From assembly GCA_003574885.1 (NCBI GenBank), contig PJFC01000001.1, positions 62,001 to 126,000 of the forward strand: 64,000 bases of DNA, read 5' to 3'. The number at the start of each line of letters is the position of its first letter. Within the stretch, counting starts at the first letter, position 1. A program made the position numbers and the translations under genes. The notes below the pieces were generated by a model. The model ran no database searches. It saw only the letters and a program-made list of their open reading frames with translations, and was not told the origin of the DNA. Source of the stretch: Geobacter sp. (GTDB taxonomy: Bacteria > Desulfobacterota > Desulfuromonadia > Geobacterales > Geobacteraceae). Shown here one piece after another: positions 1 to 10,746 of this stretch.

Positions 1-1
1 A

Positions 2-514
2 CAGGGCTATCTCCACTGCGGACCCAATGGCGCCGGACACTTCGTCAAAATGGTACACAACGGTATCGAATACGGGCTGATGGCAGCTTATGCGGAGGGG
101 CTCAACATTCTCCACCATGCCAATGCCGGCAAGCAGGAGCGGGAAGTAGATGCCGAGACGACGCCGTTGCGTTATCCGGAGCATTATCAGTACGACTTCA
201 ATTTGTCTGATATCACGGAGGTCTGGCGACGCGGGAGCGTCATCGCTTCATGGCTGCTCGACCTTACGGTAAATGAGCTGCTGGCAAATCCCGACTTGGA
301 GAATTTCAAAGGAAGAGTATCCGATTCGGGCGAAGGACGTTGGACTACCATTGCCGCCATTGAAGAGGGAGTTCCAGCCCACGTCCTCAGCGCGGCACTT
401 TACGAACGGTTCAGTTCGCGAGGTGAGGCCGATTTTGCCGACCGGGTTCTGTCGGCAATGCGTTACGGGTTTGGCGGCCATCTTGAGAAGGCCGCTGGCG
501 GAAAAGGGAAATAA
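2..514 (+). CDS. gnd: 6-phosphogluconate dehydrogenase, C-terminal part (cut by window start)
   Basis: Oxidatively decarboxylates 6-phosphogluconate to ribulose 5-phosphate with reduction of NAD(P)+; cytosolic, third step of the oxidative pentose phosphate pathway. The frame is open from base 2 and begins inside the substrate-binding segment [19 protein letters not shown], the family signature with the catalytic Lys and the HNGIEY stretch. About 170 residues remain and the C-terminus is short, which fits the short (about 300-residue, YqeC-like) form rather than the 470-residue form. The first internal ATG (base 50) lies within this conserved motif and is not a start. zwf follows 59 bp downstream and pgl after that, so the three oxidative-branch enzymes are consecutive. 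Identity is firm; the short-form assignment is inferred from the C-terminal length. Confidence 0.93.
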   Translation, partial: QGYLHCGPNGAGHFVKMVHNGIEYGLMAAYAEGLNILHHANAGKQEREVDAETTPLRYPEHYQYDFNLSDITEVWRRGSVIASWLLDLTVNELLANPDLENFKGRVSDSGEGRWTTIAAIEEGVPAHVLSAALYERFSSRGEADFADRVLSAMRYGFGGHLEKAAGGKGK

Positions 515-573
515 CACGGCGGGCTGTTCCAACGTAAAGCGTTCACATCACTTCGTCTGAAAGGCGCACTGCC

Positions 574-2103
574 ATGAGCATTCAACAATCCAAACCGATT
601 GTGATGATAATCTTCGGTGCTGGTGGAGACCTGACCTGGCGCAAACTGATTCCTGCACTCTACAACCTCTTTATCGACCACCATCTTCCCCATCAATTTG
701 CCGTAATAGGGATCGACCAGAAGGACACTGCTGAAGAGAAGTTCCGCCAGCACCTGCGGGAAGGAGTCGATGAATTTTCCCGTCGGGGCAAGTCTGAAGA
801 ACAAGCCTGGCAGCAATTTGCATCATGTATTTCCCTTATCTGCGGGGACCTTATCGGCCAGGAAACCGGGGCCGAGCTCAAGCGGCGACTGGATGACCTG
901 GACAGGGGGTGGCAAGCTGGCTCTGACCATATCTTCTATTTCGCCATTCCACCGACCATGGTAGGAGCAGTGGCCAGTCAACTGAAACAGCTTGAACTGT
1001 GCAAGGACTGTCAGCGGGACCGGCTGGTGGTGGAAAAGCCGTTCGGCCGTGATCTGCAGTCAGCCCGCGAACTGAACCAGCTCCTCACCGGCAAGTTCGA
1101 CGAGTCCCAGATCTACCGTATCGATCATTATCTCGGCAAGGAAACGGTACAGAACATCCTCGCCTTCCGCTTTGCCAACGCCCTCTTCGAGCCGCTCTGG
1201 AACCGGCGCTATATAGATTATGTCCAGATCACCGTGGCTGAAACGGTAGGGGTTGGGCATCGCGGTGGCTATTATGACCATGCCGGGGCTCTGCGCGACA
1301 TGGTGCAGAACCACCTCCTCCAGATCCTCTGCCTGATCGCCATGGAGCCGCCGGTCTCATTTGACGCCAACGAGGTCCGCAACAAGAAGGTTGACGTGCT
1401 GCGGGCTATCCGCCCCATCCTCCCGGAGAATGTTCACCACGTGGCAGTGCGCGGCCAGTACGGCTCCGGCTTGGTCGGCGGCAAGGAGATTTCTGCCTAC
1501 CGCGACGAGCCTGATGTCGCTGTTGACTCCCCCATCGAAACATTTGCCGCGCTCAAGCTCGTCATTGACAACTGGCGCTGGGAGGGAGTGCCGTTTTACC
1601 TGCGCACGGGAAAGTGCCTGCAACACAAGGTCTCCGAGGTTGCGATCATTTTCCGTCCGGCTCCCCACCATCCATTTCCTTCCTCCGCAGTGGAAAACTG
1701 GCAGCCTAATCGCCTCGTGATCCGCATCCAGCCTGAGGAGGGTATCGTGTCCCGGATCCAGGCAAAGCAACCGGGGACGCAGATGCTGCTCGGGCCGGTG
1801 GATATGCAGTTCCTCTACCGGGAAGCTTTTAAAGCCTCAACCCCCGAGGCTTACGAGACACTTCTCCTCGACATAATGCGCGGCGATGCCACGTTGTTCA
1901 TGCGCGCCGACCAGGTTGAAAGCGCCTGGTCCATCGTTACGCCGATCATTGAGGCGTGGGATGCGGTGCCCACGGCAGACTTCCCTAATTACCAGCCTGG
2001 AAGCTGGGGACCGGAGGCGGCCGACGTGCTGATTGCACGGGATGGCCATAGCTGGCTGCAACCCACTATCAAAAGGGATGAATTGGTGGTGGAAGTGCCA
2101 TGA
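574..2103 (+). CDS. zwf: Glucose-6-phosphate 1-dehydrogenase
   Basis: Oxidises glucose 6-phosphate to 6-phosphogluconolactone with NAD(P)+; entry step of the oxidative pentose phosphate pathway. The 509-residue length is normal for bacterial G6PDH. The N-terminal Rossmann motif reads [12 protein letters not shown] (usual form GASGDLxxRK). The catalytic signature RIDHYLGKE lies near residue 185, with the substrate Lys in EKPFGRD shortly before it. The stop codon overlaps the start of pgl by 4 bp (ATGA), so the two are probably translationally coupled. The substituted dinucleotide motif (GG for SG) is mild and does not suggest loss of function. Cofactor preference cannot be read from the sequence. 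Confidence 0.97.
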   Translation: MSIQQSKPIVMIIFGAGGDLTWRKLIPALYNLFIDHHLPHQFAVIGIDQKDTAEEKFRQHLREGVDEFSRRGKSEEQAWQQFASCISLICGDLIGQETGAELKRRLDDLDRGWQAGSDHIFYFAIPPTMVGAVASQLKQLELCKDCQRDRLVVEKPFGRDLQSARELNQLLTGKFDESQIYRIDHYLGKETVQNILAFRFANALFEPLWNRRYIDYVQITVAETVGVGHRGGYYDHAGALRDMVQNHLLQILCLIAMEPPVSFDANEVRNKKVDVLRAIRPILPENVHHVAVRGQYGSGLVGGKEISAYRDEPDVAVDSPIETFAALKLVIDNWRWEGVPFYLRTGKCLQHKVSEVAIIFRPAPHHPFPSSAVENWQPNRLVIRIQPEEGIVSRIQAKQPGTQMLLGPVDMQFLYREAFKASTPEAYETLLLDIMRGDATLFMRADQVESAWSIVTPIIEAWDAVPTADFPNYQPGSWGPEAADVLIARDGHSWLQPTIKRDELVVEVP

Positions 2104-2831
2104 TCAGGATTTGCCATGATCTGGAGGCTTTGAGTCTCGCTGCGGCCGAACTTTTTGCTGCTGAGGCATGCCAGGCAGTGCGGGTCCATGGCAGATTCAC
2201 CGTCGCACTCTCCGGAGGAAGCACGCCGCGCCGTATGTATGAACTTCTGGCCCGAGAACCGTTCATTGAACAGGTTCCCTGGCAAAGCACGCATATTTTT
2301 TGGGGAGACGAACGTTGCGTTCCTGCAGACGATCCTCGCAACAATGCCCTGATGACACGCCAGACGCTTCTTGACCATGTTCCTGTACCTCCGGGACAGA
2401 TCCATCCAATGGTCTGCAACAGCTCTCCCCTGGAAGCTGCAGTGGAGTACGAAGCGCTGCTGCGAAGTTTTTTCGCCGGCGGTCGTCCCCGATTCGATCT
2501 GGTCTTGCTGGGGCTTGGGGAGAACGGCCACACTGCATCTCTTTTTCCCGGCACGTCCGTTCTGGACGATCAGCAACACTGGGTTGGCGAAGTCTATGTG
2601 GTCGAAGAAGGGCTGCAGCGGCTTACCCTGACTGCTGCAGCCATCAATCAGGCGGCACTCATCGTTTTCCTGGTCTCGGGACATGGCAAGGCGCCAATTT
2701 TGCGGGAAGTACTGAAAGGGACCCAGGACCCACACAGCATTCCTGCCCGGATGGTCAAGCCGGTAGACGGCGGATTGCTGTGGATGGTGGACCGGCATGC
2801 CGCCTGTCTATTGCGACAACGAAAGGAGTGA
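2100..2831 (+). CDS. pgl: 6-phosphogluconolactonase (DevB/SOL type)
   Basis: Hydrolyses 6-phosphogluconolactone to 6-phosphogluconate, between Zwf and Gnd. The protein is 243 residues, the usual length for the glucosamine-6-phosphate-isomerase-like lactonase family. Visible family motifs are [15 protein letters not shown] near residue 40, FWGDERCVP near residue 70 and [17 protein letters not shown] near residue 145, which carries the catalytic His. It overlaps zwf by 4 bp and is followed 6 bp later by pgi, so zwf-pgl-pgi reads as one operon. Confidence 0.96.
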   Translation: MIRICHDLEALSLAAAELFAAEACQAVRVHGRFTVALSGGSTPRRMYELLAREPFIEQVPWQSTHIFWGDERCVPADDPRNNALMTRQTLLDHVPVPPGQIHPMVCNSSPLEAAVEYEALLRSFFAGGRPRFDLVLLGLGENGHTASLFPGTSVLDDQQHWVGEVYVVEEGLQRLTLTAAAINQAALIVFLVSGHGKAPILREVLKGTQDPHSIPARMVKPVDGGLLWMVDRHAACLLRQRKE

Positions 2832-2837
2832 TACTTC

Positions 2838-4481
<1,644 letters not shown>

Positions 4482-4582
4482 AAAAATATTCCTCTGATAC
4501 GCATAGATCCAATAGTGATGCATGTTATCGCAGCGGAACAAAAGAAGCTTTATTTTGATGAACCAACCAAACGGATAATTCC

Positions 4583-6232
4583 ATGAACGTAAGTCCCTAT
4601 GCCGGAAAACAGGCCGAAGCGTCAATGCTGGTAAACGTACCAAAACTTGTATCGGCCTACTACACGAAGGTGCCTGATCCTTCGGTCCCGGCTCAACGGG
4701 TGGCTTTTGGCACCTCGGGACATCGGGGGTCCGCATTTGATCTGGCATTCAATGAATGGCATATCCTCGCCATCAGTCAGGCCATTTGTTTGTACCGGAA
4801 ACAGCGACGGATCGATGGTCCGCTGTATCTGGGCATGGATACCCATGCTCTCTCGGTGCCGGCGCTAACAAGCGCGCTTGAGGTGCTGGCGGCAAACGAG
4901 GTGGAAGTCATGGTAGCTCAAGGGGATGAATATACCCCGACACCTGCCGTTTCCCACGCGATACTCACCTACAACCGCGGACGCACAACCGGTCTCGCGG
5001 ACGGTATCGTCATCACGCCGTCACACAACCCGCCCCATGACGGCGGCTTCAAATACAACCCACCGCACGGCGGACCGGCGGAATCGATCGTCACAGCATG
5101 GATCGAGGCGAAGGCCAACGAGTTCCTCGAAAACGGCCTTCTTGGTGTGAACAGGATTCCTGCCGAGAGAGCTCTTCGCGCCTCCACGACGCACCACCAC
5201 GACTATCTGAACGCCTATGTTGCCGATCTTGCCAAAGTAATCGACATGGACGTCGTCCGGGACGCACAGATCAGGATGGGAGTCGACCCGCTGGGCGGTG
5301 CCGGGGTCCACTATTGGGGGCCGATTGCCGATCGTTATGGTTTGGACCTCACCGTCGTCAACGAGGCCATCGATCCGACCTTCCGTTTCATGATGGTCGA
5401 TTGGGACGGACAGATCCGTATGGATCCTTCCTCAACCTATGCGATGCAGAGCTTAATCGGACTGAAGGATCGCTTCGAGATCGCCTTCGCCTGTGACACC
5501 GACCATGACCGGCATGGCATCGTCACCCGGAGCGCAGGACTGCTGCCCCCCAACCACTATCTTGCGGTCGCCGTATTCTACCTCTTGCAACACCGGCCGA
5601 TGTGGCACAAGGAAGCGGCGATCGGTAAAACCGTGGTGAGCAGTAGGATGATCGATCTCGTCACAGCGAAGTCCAGTCGGAAGCTCTACGAGGTGCCGGT
5701 TGGCTTCAAGTGGTTCGTAGATGGTTTGCTCGACGGATCGCTTTGCTTCGGGGGCGAAGAGAGTGCAGGAGCCTCCTTTGCTCGTATGGATGGCAGTGTC
5801 TGGACGACGGACAAGGATGGAATTGTTCCGGCGTTGCTGGCGGCTGAAATCACAGCCCGGATGGACCGCGATCCCGGTGAAATCTACCGCGAACTCACGC
5901 ACGAGTTCGGTGAGCCGGCCTATGACCGCGTTGAGGCACCAGCCACCCCGGAGCAAAAGGAACTGTTGGCGAAACTCTCTCCTCAACAGGTTAGGCTCAC
6001 CGAGCTGGCGGACGAAAAAATCCTGACTGTCCTCACTCGCGCGCCGGGTAACGATGCCCCCATCGGCGGGTTGAAGGTGATAGCTGAAAGCGGATGGTTT
6101 GCGGCACGTCCGTCGGGGACAGAAAATATCTATAAAATTTATGGTGAGAGCTTCAGGGGAGATGATCATCTGCGCAGAATTTTAAAGGAAGCCCAGATGA
6201 TCGTCGACGATGTTTTGGCAGAAGCTCCATAG
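4583..6232 (+). CDS. pgm: Phosphoglucomutase, alpha-D-glucose specific
   Basis: Interconverts glucose 1-phosphate and glucose 6-phosphate, connecting the glycogen phosphorylase product to central metabolism. The 549 residues match the bacterial alpha-PGM family. The phosphoserine loop reads TPSHNPPHDGG near residue 147, the metal-binding loop is DTDHDRHG near residue 307, the sugar-binding loop is GGEESAGASF near residue 394, and the phosphate-binding RPSGTEN lies near residue 514. The 101-bp gap before it holds no gene. It is followed 41 bp later by glgP, matching a glycogen to glucose-1-P to glucose-6-P route. Confidence 0.97.
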   Translation: MNVSPYAGKQAEASMLVNVPKLVSAYYTKVPDPSVPAQRVAFGTSGHRGSAFDLAFNEWHILAISQAICLYRKQRRIDGPLYLGMDTHALSVPALTSALEVLAANEVEVMVAQGDEYTPTPAVSHAILTYNRGRTTGLADGIVITPSHNPPHDGGFKYNPPHGGPAESIVTAWIEAKANEFLENGLLGVNRIPAERALRASTTHHHDYLNAYVADLAKVIDMDVVRDAQIRMGVDPLGGAGVHYWGPIADRYGLDLTVVNEAIDPTFRFMMVDWDGQIRMDPSSTYAMQSLIGLKDRFEIAFACDTDHDRHGIVTRSAGLLPPNHYLAVAVFYLLQHRPMWHKEAAIGKTVVSSRMIDLVTAKSSRKLYEVPVGFKWFVDGLLDGSLCFGGEESAGASFARMDGSVWTTDKDGIVPALLAAEITARMDRDPGEIYRELTHEFGEPAYDRVEAPATPEQKELLAKLSPQQVRLTELADEKILTVLTRAPGNDAPIGGLKVIAESGWFAARPSGTENIYKIYGESFRGDDHLRRILKEAQMIVDDVLAEAP

Positions 6233-6273
6233 CGGTCATGACATGCACGAAAAACTGACTTTGGAGAGGAAAA

Positions 6274-8820
6274 ATGAGGAAACCAACGCGTGTCAGCCAC
6301 CCAATATATAACATTCTACCCACGGAAATCGAGGGGTTCGATTCTCTGGCTGAGCTTGCCCTGGATATGCGTTCGTCGTGGAATCATGCCACCGACGAAG
6401 TGTGGAGAATCCTTGATCCCATACTTTGGGAACTCACGCAAAATCCCTGGGTGGTTCTGCAGACAGTCTCGCGTGATCAGATTGAGAGCGTGCTTGCTGA
6501 CTCTGCTTTTCGTAAAACTGTTGATGACCTGTTGCAAGCCAGGCGACAAACGGCAGTGGCTCCGGCGTGGTTTCAACAGCATCACCCACAGTCTCCCTTG
6601 AACTGCATCGCTTATTTCAGCATGGAATTCATGTTGAGCGAAGCTCTGCCGATCTACTCCGGAGGACTTGGCAATGTGGCCGGAGATCAGCTTAAAGCGG
6701 CCAACGATCTGGGTGTGCCGGTCGTCGGTGTGGGACTGCTCTACCAGCAAGGCTATTTTCGGCAGGTGATCGACAAGGACGGAGCGCAGCAGGCCCTTTT
6801 CCCCTATAACGATCCCGGACAGTTGCCGATCACGCCTTTGCGCCGTGCTAACGGCGAGTGGTTGCGGCTGGAGATTGATTTACCCGGTTACTCGGTCTGG
6901 CTGCGCGCCTGGCAGGCCCAGATCGGCAGAGTGAAGCTCTACCTGCTGGACTCGAATGACGCAGCGAACTTCCCTGCTCATCGGGGGATTACCAGCGAGC
7001 TGTACGGCGGTGGTCCGGAACTGCGTCTCAAGCAGGAAATACTCCTCGGGATCGGTGGATGGCTACTGCTCAGCGCGCTGGGCATCAAGCCGGAAGTTTG
7101 TCACTTGAATGAAGGGCATGCGGCCTTAGCTGTGTTGGAACGAACCCGGAGTTTCATGGAAGAAACAGGGCAGCCCTTTGATGTTGCACTGGCCGTAACC
7201 CGGGCGGGGAATCTTTTCACTACCCACACGGCAGTTGCCGCCGGCTTTGACCGGTTTGCTCCTGCCCTTATTGAACAATACCTTGGTGGTTATGCCGAGC
7301 AGAAGCTCGATATATCACGCCAGGATTTGCTGGCTCTTGGCCGCCGGAACCCGACCGATGAGTCGGAAAGCTTCAACATGGCATATCTGGCCGTCCACGG
7401 GAGCAGGGCAGTTAACGGCGTGAGCCGCTTGCACGGGAAAGTCAGCAGGGAAATCTTTTTGCCACTCTTTCCGCGTTGGCCACAGGACGAAATCCCGGTT
7501 GAGCATGTGACCAACGGAGTCCACGTGCCGAGTTGGGACTCAGCGCCCTCCGATGACCTTTGGACAGAAGCCTGTGGGAAGCAGCGCTGGTTGGGATCAA
7601 CGGAAACAATGGAGCATGATATTCGTTGTGTCTCTGACTCCAGGCTCTGGCAATTTCGCATAGCTGCCAGCAAGTCTCTTGTGGAATACGCCCGCGAAAG
7701 GGCGTCAAGGCAGCTAGCCTACTCTGGTGCGTCGCTCGACGAAGTGGACAGGGCAAAACACCTGTTTGATCCCAACGCTTTGACCCTGGGATTTGCACGT
7801 CGCTTCGCGACCTACAAGAGGCCAAACCTATTGCTGCATGATCCGGAGCGGCTGCTTCGTCTGTTAACCAATCCTGAGCATCCGGTGCAACTTCTCATTG
7901 CCGGCAAGGCTCATCCGGCAGATCAGGCAGGGCAGGCGCTGATTCAGGAATGGTCACGTTTCATTAACCTGCCAGAAGCCCGCCCTCACGTAATCTTCCT
8001 CAGCGATTACGACATGCTTTTGACCGAGCATCTGGTACAGGGAGTGGACGTCTGGATAAACACACCACGACGACCATGGGAGGCGTGTGGAACGAGCGGG
8101 ATGAAAGTGCTCGTCAACGGCGGAATAAATCTATCTGAATTGGATGGCTGGTGGGCTGAGGCCTACACACCAGAGGTGGGGTGGGCATTGGGCGATGGCC
8201 TTGAGCATGGCGATGACCCTTCCTTGGACGCTATTGAAGCTGAGGAACTCTATACGCTTCTTGAGCATCAGGTGATCCCCGAGTTTTATTCCCGCGACAA
8301 GCAAGGCATTCCCACGGCCTGGGTGGCGCGGATGCGGGAAAGCATGGCAAAACTGACTCCGCAGTTCTCCGCCAACCGGACGGTGCGTGAGTATGTCGAG
8401 CGATATTATATGCCTGCTGCTGCAGCTTACCTAGAACGCGCCTCCGAGAAAGGAAAGGAGGGTGTGCAGATTGTAGAGTGGCAACATACCTTGCGCAACA
8501 AATGGGCAAACGTGCGATTTGGTAACGTTAAAGTAGAGACAAGCACTGAATGGCACCTCTTCGAAGCCCAGGTTTATCTCAATGGCATTGGTCCTGATGC
8601 AGTACATGTTGAGTTATTTGCGGATAAATCAGATGGGGGGAGTCCAGTCAGGATTGAGATGATATGCGACCAGCAGCTGGTGGGTGCGGATAATGGATAT
8701 AGTTACAAAGGTCGGGTTCCGGCGACACGTCAGCCCGGCGATTTTACTGTACGTATAGTCCCTCACTTTACGGGGGTGGCGATTCCTCTCGAAGAGGGTC
8801 ATATTTTGTGGCAGCGATAG
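6274..8820 (+). CDS. glgP: Alpha-glucan (glycogen) phosphorylase with N-terminal DUF3417
   Basis: Releases glucose 1-phosphate from glycogen or maltodextrin by phosphorolysis (GT35 family, PLP-dependent). It is 848 residues, with an N-terminal about 110-residue segment (ELALDMRSSWNHATDEVWR) typical of the DUF3417 domain of the alpha-glucan phosphorylase subfamily, then the GT35 fold. The segment EACGTSGMKVLVNGGINLS near residue 608 contains the PLP-binding Lys. FARRFATYKRPNL near residue 510 is also characteristic. GGAGAGGAAA precedes the ATG. It is the last gene of the sugar-phosphate cluster. Confidence 0.95.
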   Translation: MRKPTRVSHPIYNILPTEIEGFDSLAELALDMRSSWNHATDEVWRILDPILWELTQNPWVVLQTVSRDQIESVLADSAFRKTVDDLLQARRQTAVAPAWFQQHHPQSPLNCIAYFSMEFMLSEALPIYSGGLGNVAGDQLKAANDLGVPVVGVGLLYQQGYFRQVIDKDGAQQALFPYNDPGQLPITPLRRANGEWLRLEIDLPGYSVWLRAWQAQIGRVKLYLLDSNDAANFPAHRGITSELYGGGPELRLKQEILLGIGGWLLLSALGIKPEVCHLNEGHAALAVLERTRSFMEETGQPFDVALAVTRAGNLFTTHTAVAAGFDRFAPALIEQYLGGYAEQKLDISRQDLLALGRRNPTDESESFNMAYLAVHGSRAVNGVSRLHGKVSREIFLPLFPRWPQDEIPVEHVTNGVHVPSWDSAPSDDLWTEACGKQRWLGSTETMEHDIRCVSDSRLWQFRIAASKSLVEYARERASRQLAYSGASLDEVDRAKHLFDPNALTLGFARRFATYKRPNLLLHDPERLLRLLTNPEHPVQLLIAGKAHPADQAGQALIQEWSRFINLPEARPHVIFLSDYDMLLTEHLVQGVDVWINTPRRPWEACGTSGMKVLVNGGINLSELDGWWAEAYTPEVGWALGDGLEHGDDPSLDAIEAEELYTLLEHQVIPEFYSRDKQGIPTAWVARMRESMAKLTPQFSANRTVREYVERYYMPAAAAYLERASEKGKEGVQIVEWQHTLRNKWANVRFGNVKVETSTEWHLFEAQVYLNGIGPDAVHVELFADKSDGGSPVRIEMICDQQLVGADNGYSYKGRVPATRQPGDFTVRIVPHFTGVAIPLEEGHILWQR

Positions 8821-8947
8821 GTAGTCAATGCTGGTTTCAGACTTATGCCGTAATAGATAAATGGAGTTTCCCCATACAGTTCGCAATAAACTGGATTTCT
8901 TGGCGTCTGCTAACAGCAAAAACCCCAGAATGTTATACATAGGTACC

Positions 8948-10210
8948 ATGGGCATATTTGACATAACAACCATCCTGATGGTGCTGACGGCGGTATTCAG
9001 CTACATCAACTACCGGACCCTAAAACTGCCGACCACTATCGGCGTGATGGGGGTGTCCCTGCTGGTGTCACTCGGTATCGCCGGTATGGGGGCATTCGGC
9101 GTCGAGGCACCACGACACCACGCTGAACGTATCATCTCGAACATCGATTTCAATAAAACACTCTTGCACGGCATGCTCGCATTTCTGCTCTTTGCCGGTG
9201 CGTTGCAGATCAAATTCAGTGACCTGACCCGACAGAAATATGTCATCACCATGCTCTCCACGGTTGGAGTAATAGTCTCTACGTTCGTCGTAGGGGGGTT
9301 GACCTGGCTGATGCTCGGGAAACTCGGTATGCAGGTAAGCTTCATTCATTGCCTGCTTTTTGGGGCACTGATTTCTCCCACCGATCCGGTAGCGGTCATG
9401 GCAATCCTGAAAACATCCGGCATTGACAAAAGTCTGGAGACTCAAATCTCCGGCGAATCGCTATTTAACGACGGCATCGGCGTCGTGGTATTCATGATCA
9501 TCATGGAGTTGGCCGCGGGTGGTGGTGATATTACGGCGGGGAAGATCATGCAGCTTTTCCTGCAAGAAGCGATCGGTGGTCTGGCTTTCGGTCTGGCCAT
9601 CGGGGCATTTGCCTACCTGATGCTCAAACGGGTTGATGATTATCAGTTGGAGGTGATCATAACCTTGGCGTTGGTTATGGGTGGCTATTCCTTGGCGGAC
9701 AGGTTGCACACTTCAGGACCGCTTGCCATGGTAGCGGCCGGCCTGCTAGTGGGCAATCACGGTCGAGCATTTGCTATGTCGGATAAGACCCGCGAACACC
9801 TGGACTCCTTTTGGGAACTGATTGACGAGATCCTGAACGCTGTCCTGTTCATGCTGATCGGGCTGGAGGTCCAGATAATGGATTTTTCCTGGCGCTATTT
9901 GACGGCAGGTATTGTAGCCATCGGCATTGCCCTTCTGGCACGCTGGGCAAGCGTGAGCATTGCCGTAAGCATCATGCGCCTATTCCGCAGTTTTAGCACC
10001 GGAGTTATCAGCATGCTGACTTGGGGGGGGCTTCGTGGCGGTATCTCAGTTGCACTGGCACTGTCGCTTCCACCGTGGCCGGGACGGAATGCAATTTTGG
10101 GTATAACCTACATCGTTGTGGTTTTTTCTATCCTTGTGCAGGGTCTTACCTTAGGGAAACTAGCGAAGCGGTATAATCCGAGAAGTAGTGATTATGACGC
10201 TGGTCTATAA
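8948..10210 (+). CDS. CPA1-family Na+/H+ (or K+/H+) antiporter
   Basis: Inner-membrane cation/proton antiporter with about 12 hydrophobic segments. The CPA1 hallmarks are present: SPTDPVAVMAIL in one helix and FNDGIGVVVF, with the ion-binding Asn-Asp pair, two helices later. A conserved GGLRGGISVALAL motif lies near the C-terminus. The frame is open from 8861, but residues before the Met at 8948 are polar and unlike the family; the hydrophobic first helix begins right at MGIFDITTIL, so I chose 8948 (an ATG at 8930 is the alternative). No strong ribosome site is visible. It lies 10 bp upstream of the next small gene. The ion cannot be told from the sequence. Confidence 0.9.
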   Translation: MGIFDITTILMVLTAVFSYINYRTLKLPTTIGVMGVSLLVSLGIAGMGAFGVEAPRHHAERIISNIDFNKTLLHGMLAFLLFAGALQIKFSDLTRQKYVITMLSTVGVIVSTFVVGGLTWLMLGKLGMQVSFIHCLLFGALISPTDPVAVMAILKTSGIDKSLETQISGESLFNDGIGVVVFMIIMELAAGGGDITAGKIMQLFLQEAIGGLAFGLAIGAFAYLMLKRVDDYQLEVIITLALVMGGYSLADRLHTSGPLAMVAAGLLVGNHGRAFAMSDKTREHLDSFWELIDEILNAVLFMLIGLEVQIMDFSWRYLTAGIVAIGIALLARWASVSIAVSIMRLFRSFSTGVISMLTWGGLRGGISVALALSLPPWPGRNAILGITYIVVVFSILVQGLTLGKLAKRYNPRSSDYDAGL

Positions 10211-10221
10211 AGGAGACGTGG

Positions 10222-10746
10222 GTGCTGAGCACTTACCTTAAGCTGCTTACCAATAACCTTGCGACATCGGTGGCAACTGCCGTTTCGCGCATCGACCATA
10301 ATGCCGCGATTAAGGATTTAGGAGGCTACCATAGCCTTGGGAGGCTTTCGCTGGAAAAGAAACTGGGAGAACCGTTGAACCTGGAACTGGGGACAGAGCC
10401 ATTCTTGCCCCCGGTTGTTTTCGGGAAAGACGGGGAGCCGGATGAAGCCAGCCGCACGGCACTTGCCAAACTCAAGCAGTTTGATGAAAATGGTCTTGAA
10501 CCGCATATCGTTATTAGCGCACCGCGGTCGACACGGGGAAATGATTACCTTATGAGGCGTGATATCGCCAATCTCAAGTCATACCTGGTTAATGAATTGG
10601 GAATCCCGCCGGCTACCATCAATCGTGGTCCCAATAACGGGAGCTGCGTGTGCGGGTTGCATCGACCAAGGAGTCCAAAAGCGGTGTCAAACACTAAATT
10701 TCCACTTGCTGTCCTAGTTCGACCACCTGTTCCGCCGGGATATTAA
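10222..10746 (+). CDS. Hypothetical protein, weakly OmpA-C-like segment
   Basis: Protein of 174 residues starting at GTG, with AAGGAG eight bases upstream; it follows the antiporter by 11 bp and is probably co-transcribed. I do not recognise a family with certainty. A stretch around residues 98-135 (ISAPRSTRGNDYLMRRDIAN, then LKSYLVNELGIPPATI) has the pattern of an OmpA-like peptidoglycan-binding helix, where a repeated sugar or adduct number is recalculated as a GI-P-A-I turn, but key residues are not clear. There is no signal peptide. The last 53 bases overlap the 3' end of the convergent kup gene, and the Pro-rich tail there may reflect a read-through past an older stop. Confidence 0.5.
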   Translation: MLSTYLKLLTNNLATSVATAVSRIDHNAAIKDLGGYHSLGRLSLEKKLGEPLNLELGTEPFLPPVVFGKDGEPDEASRTALAKLKQFDENGLEPHIVISAPRSTRGNDYLMRRDIANLKSYLVNELGIPPATINRGPNNGSCVCGLHRPRSPKAVSNTKFPLAVLVRPPVPPGY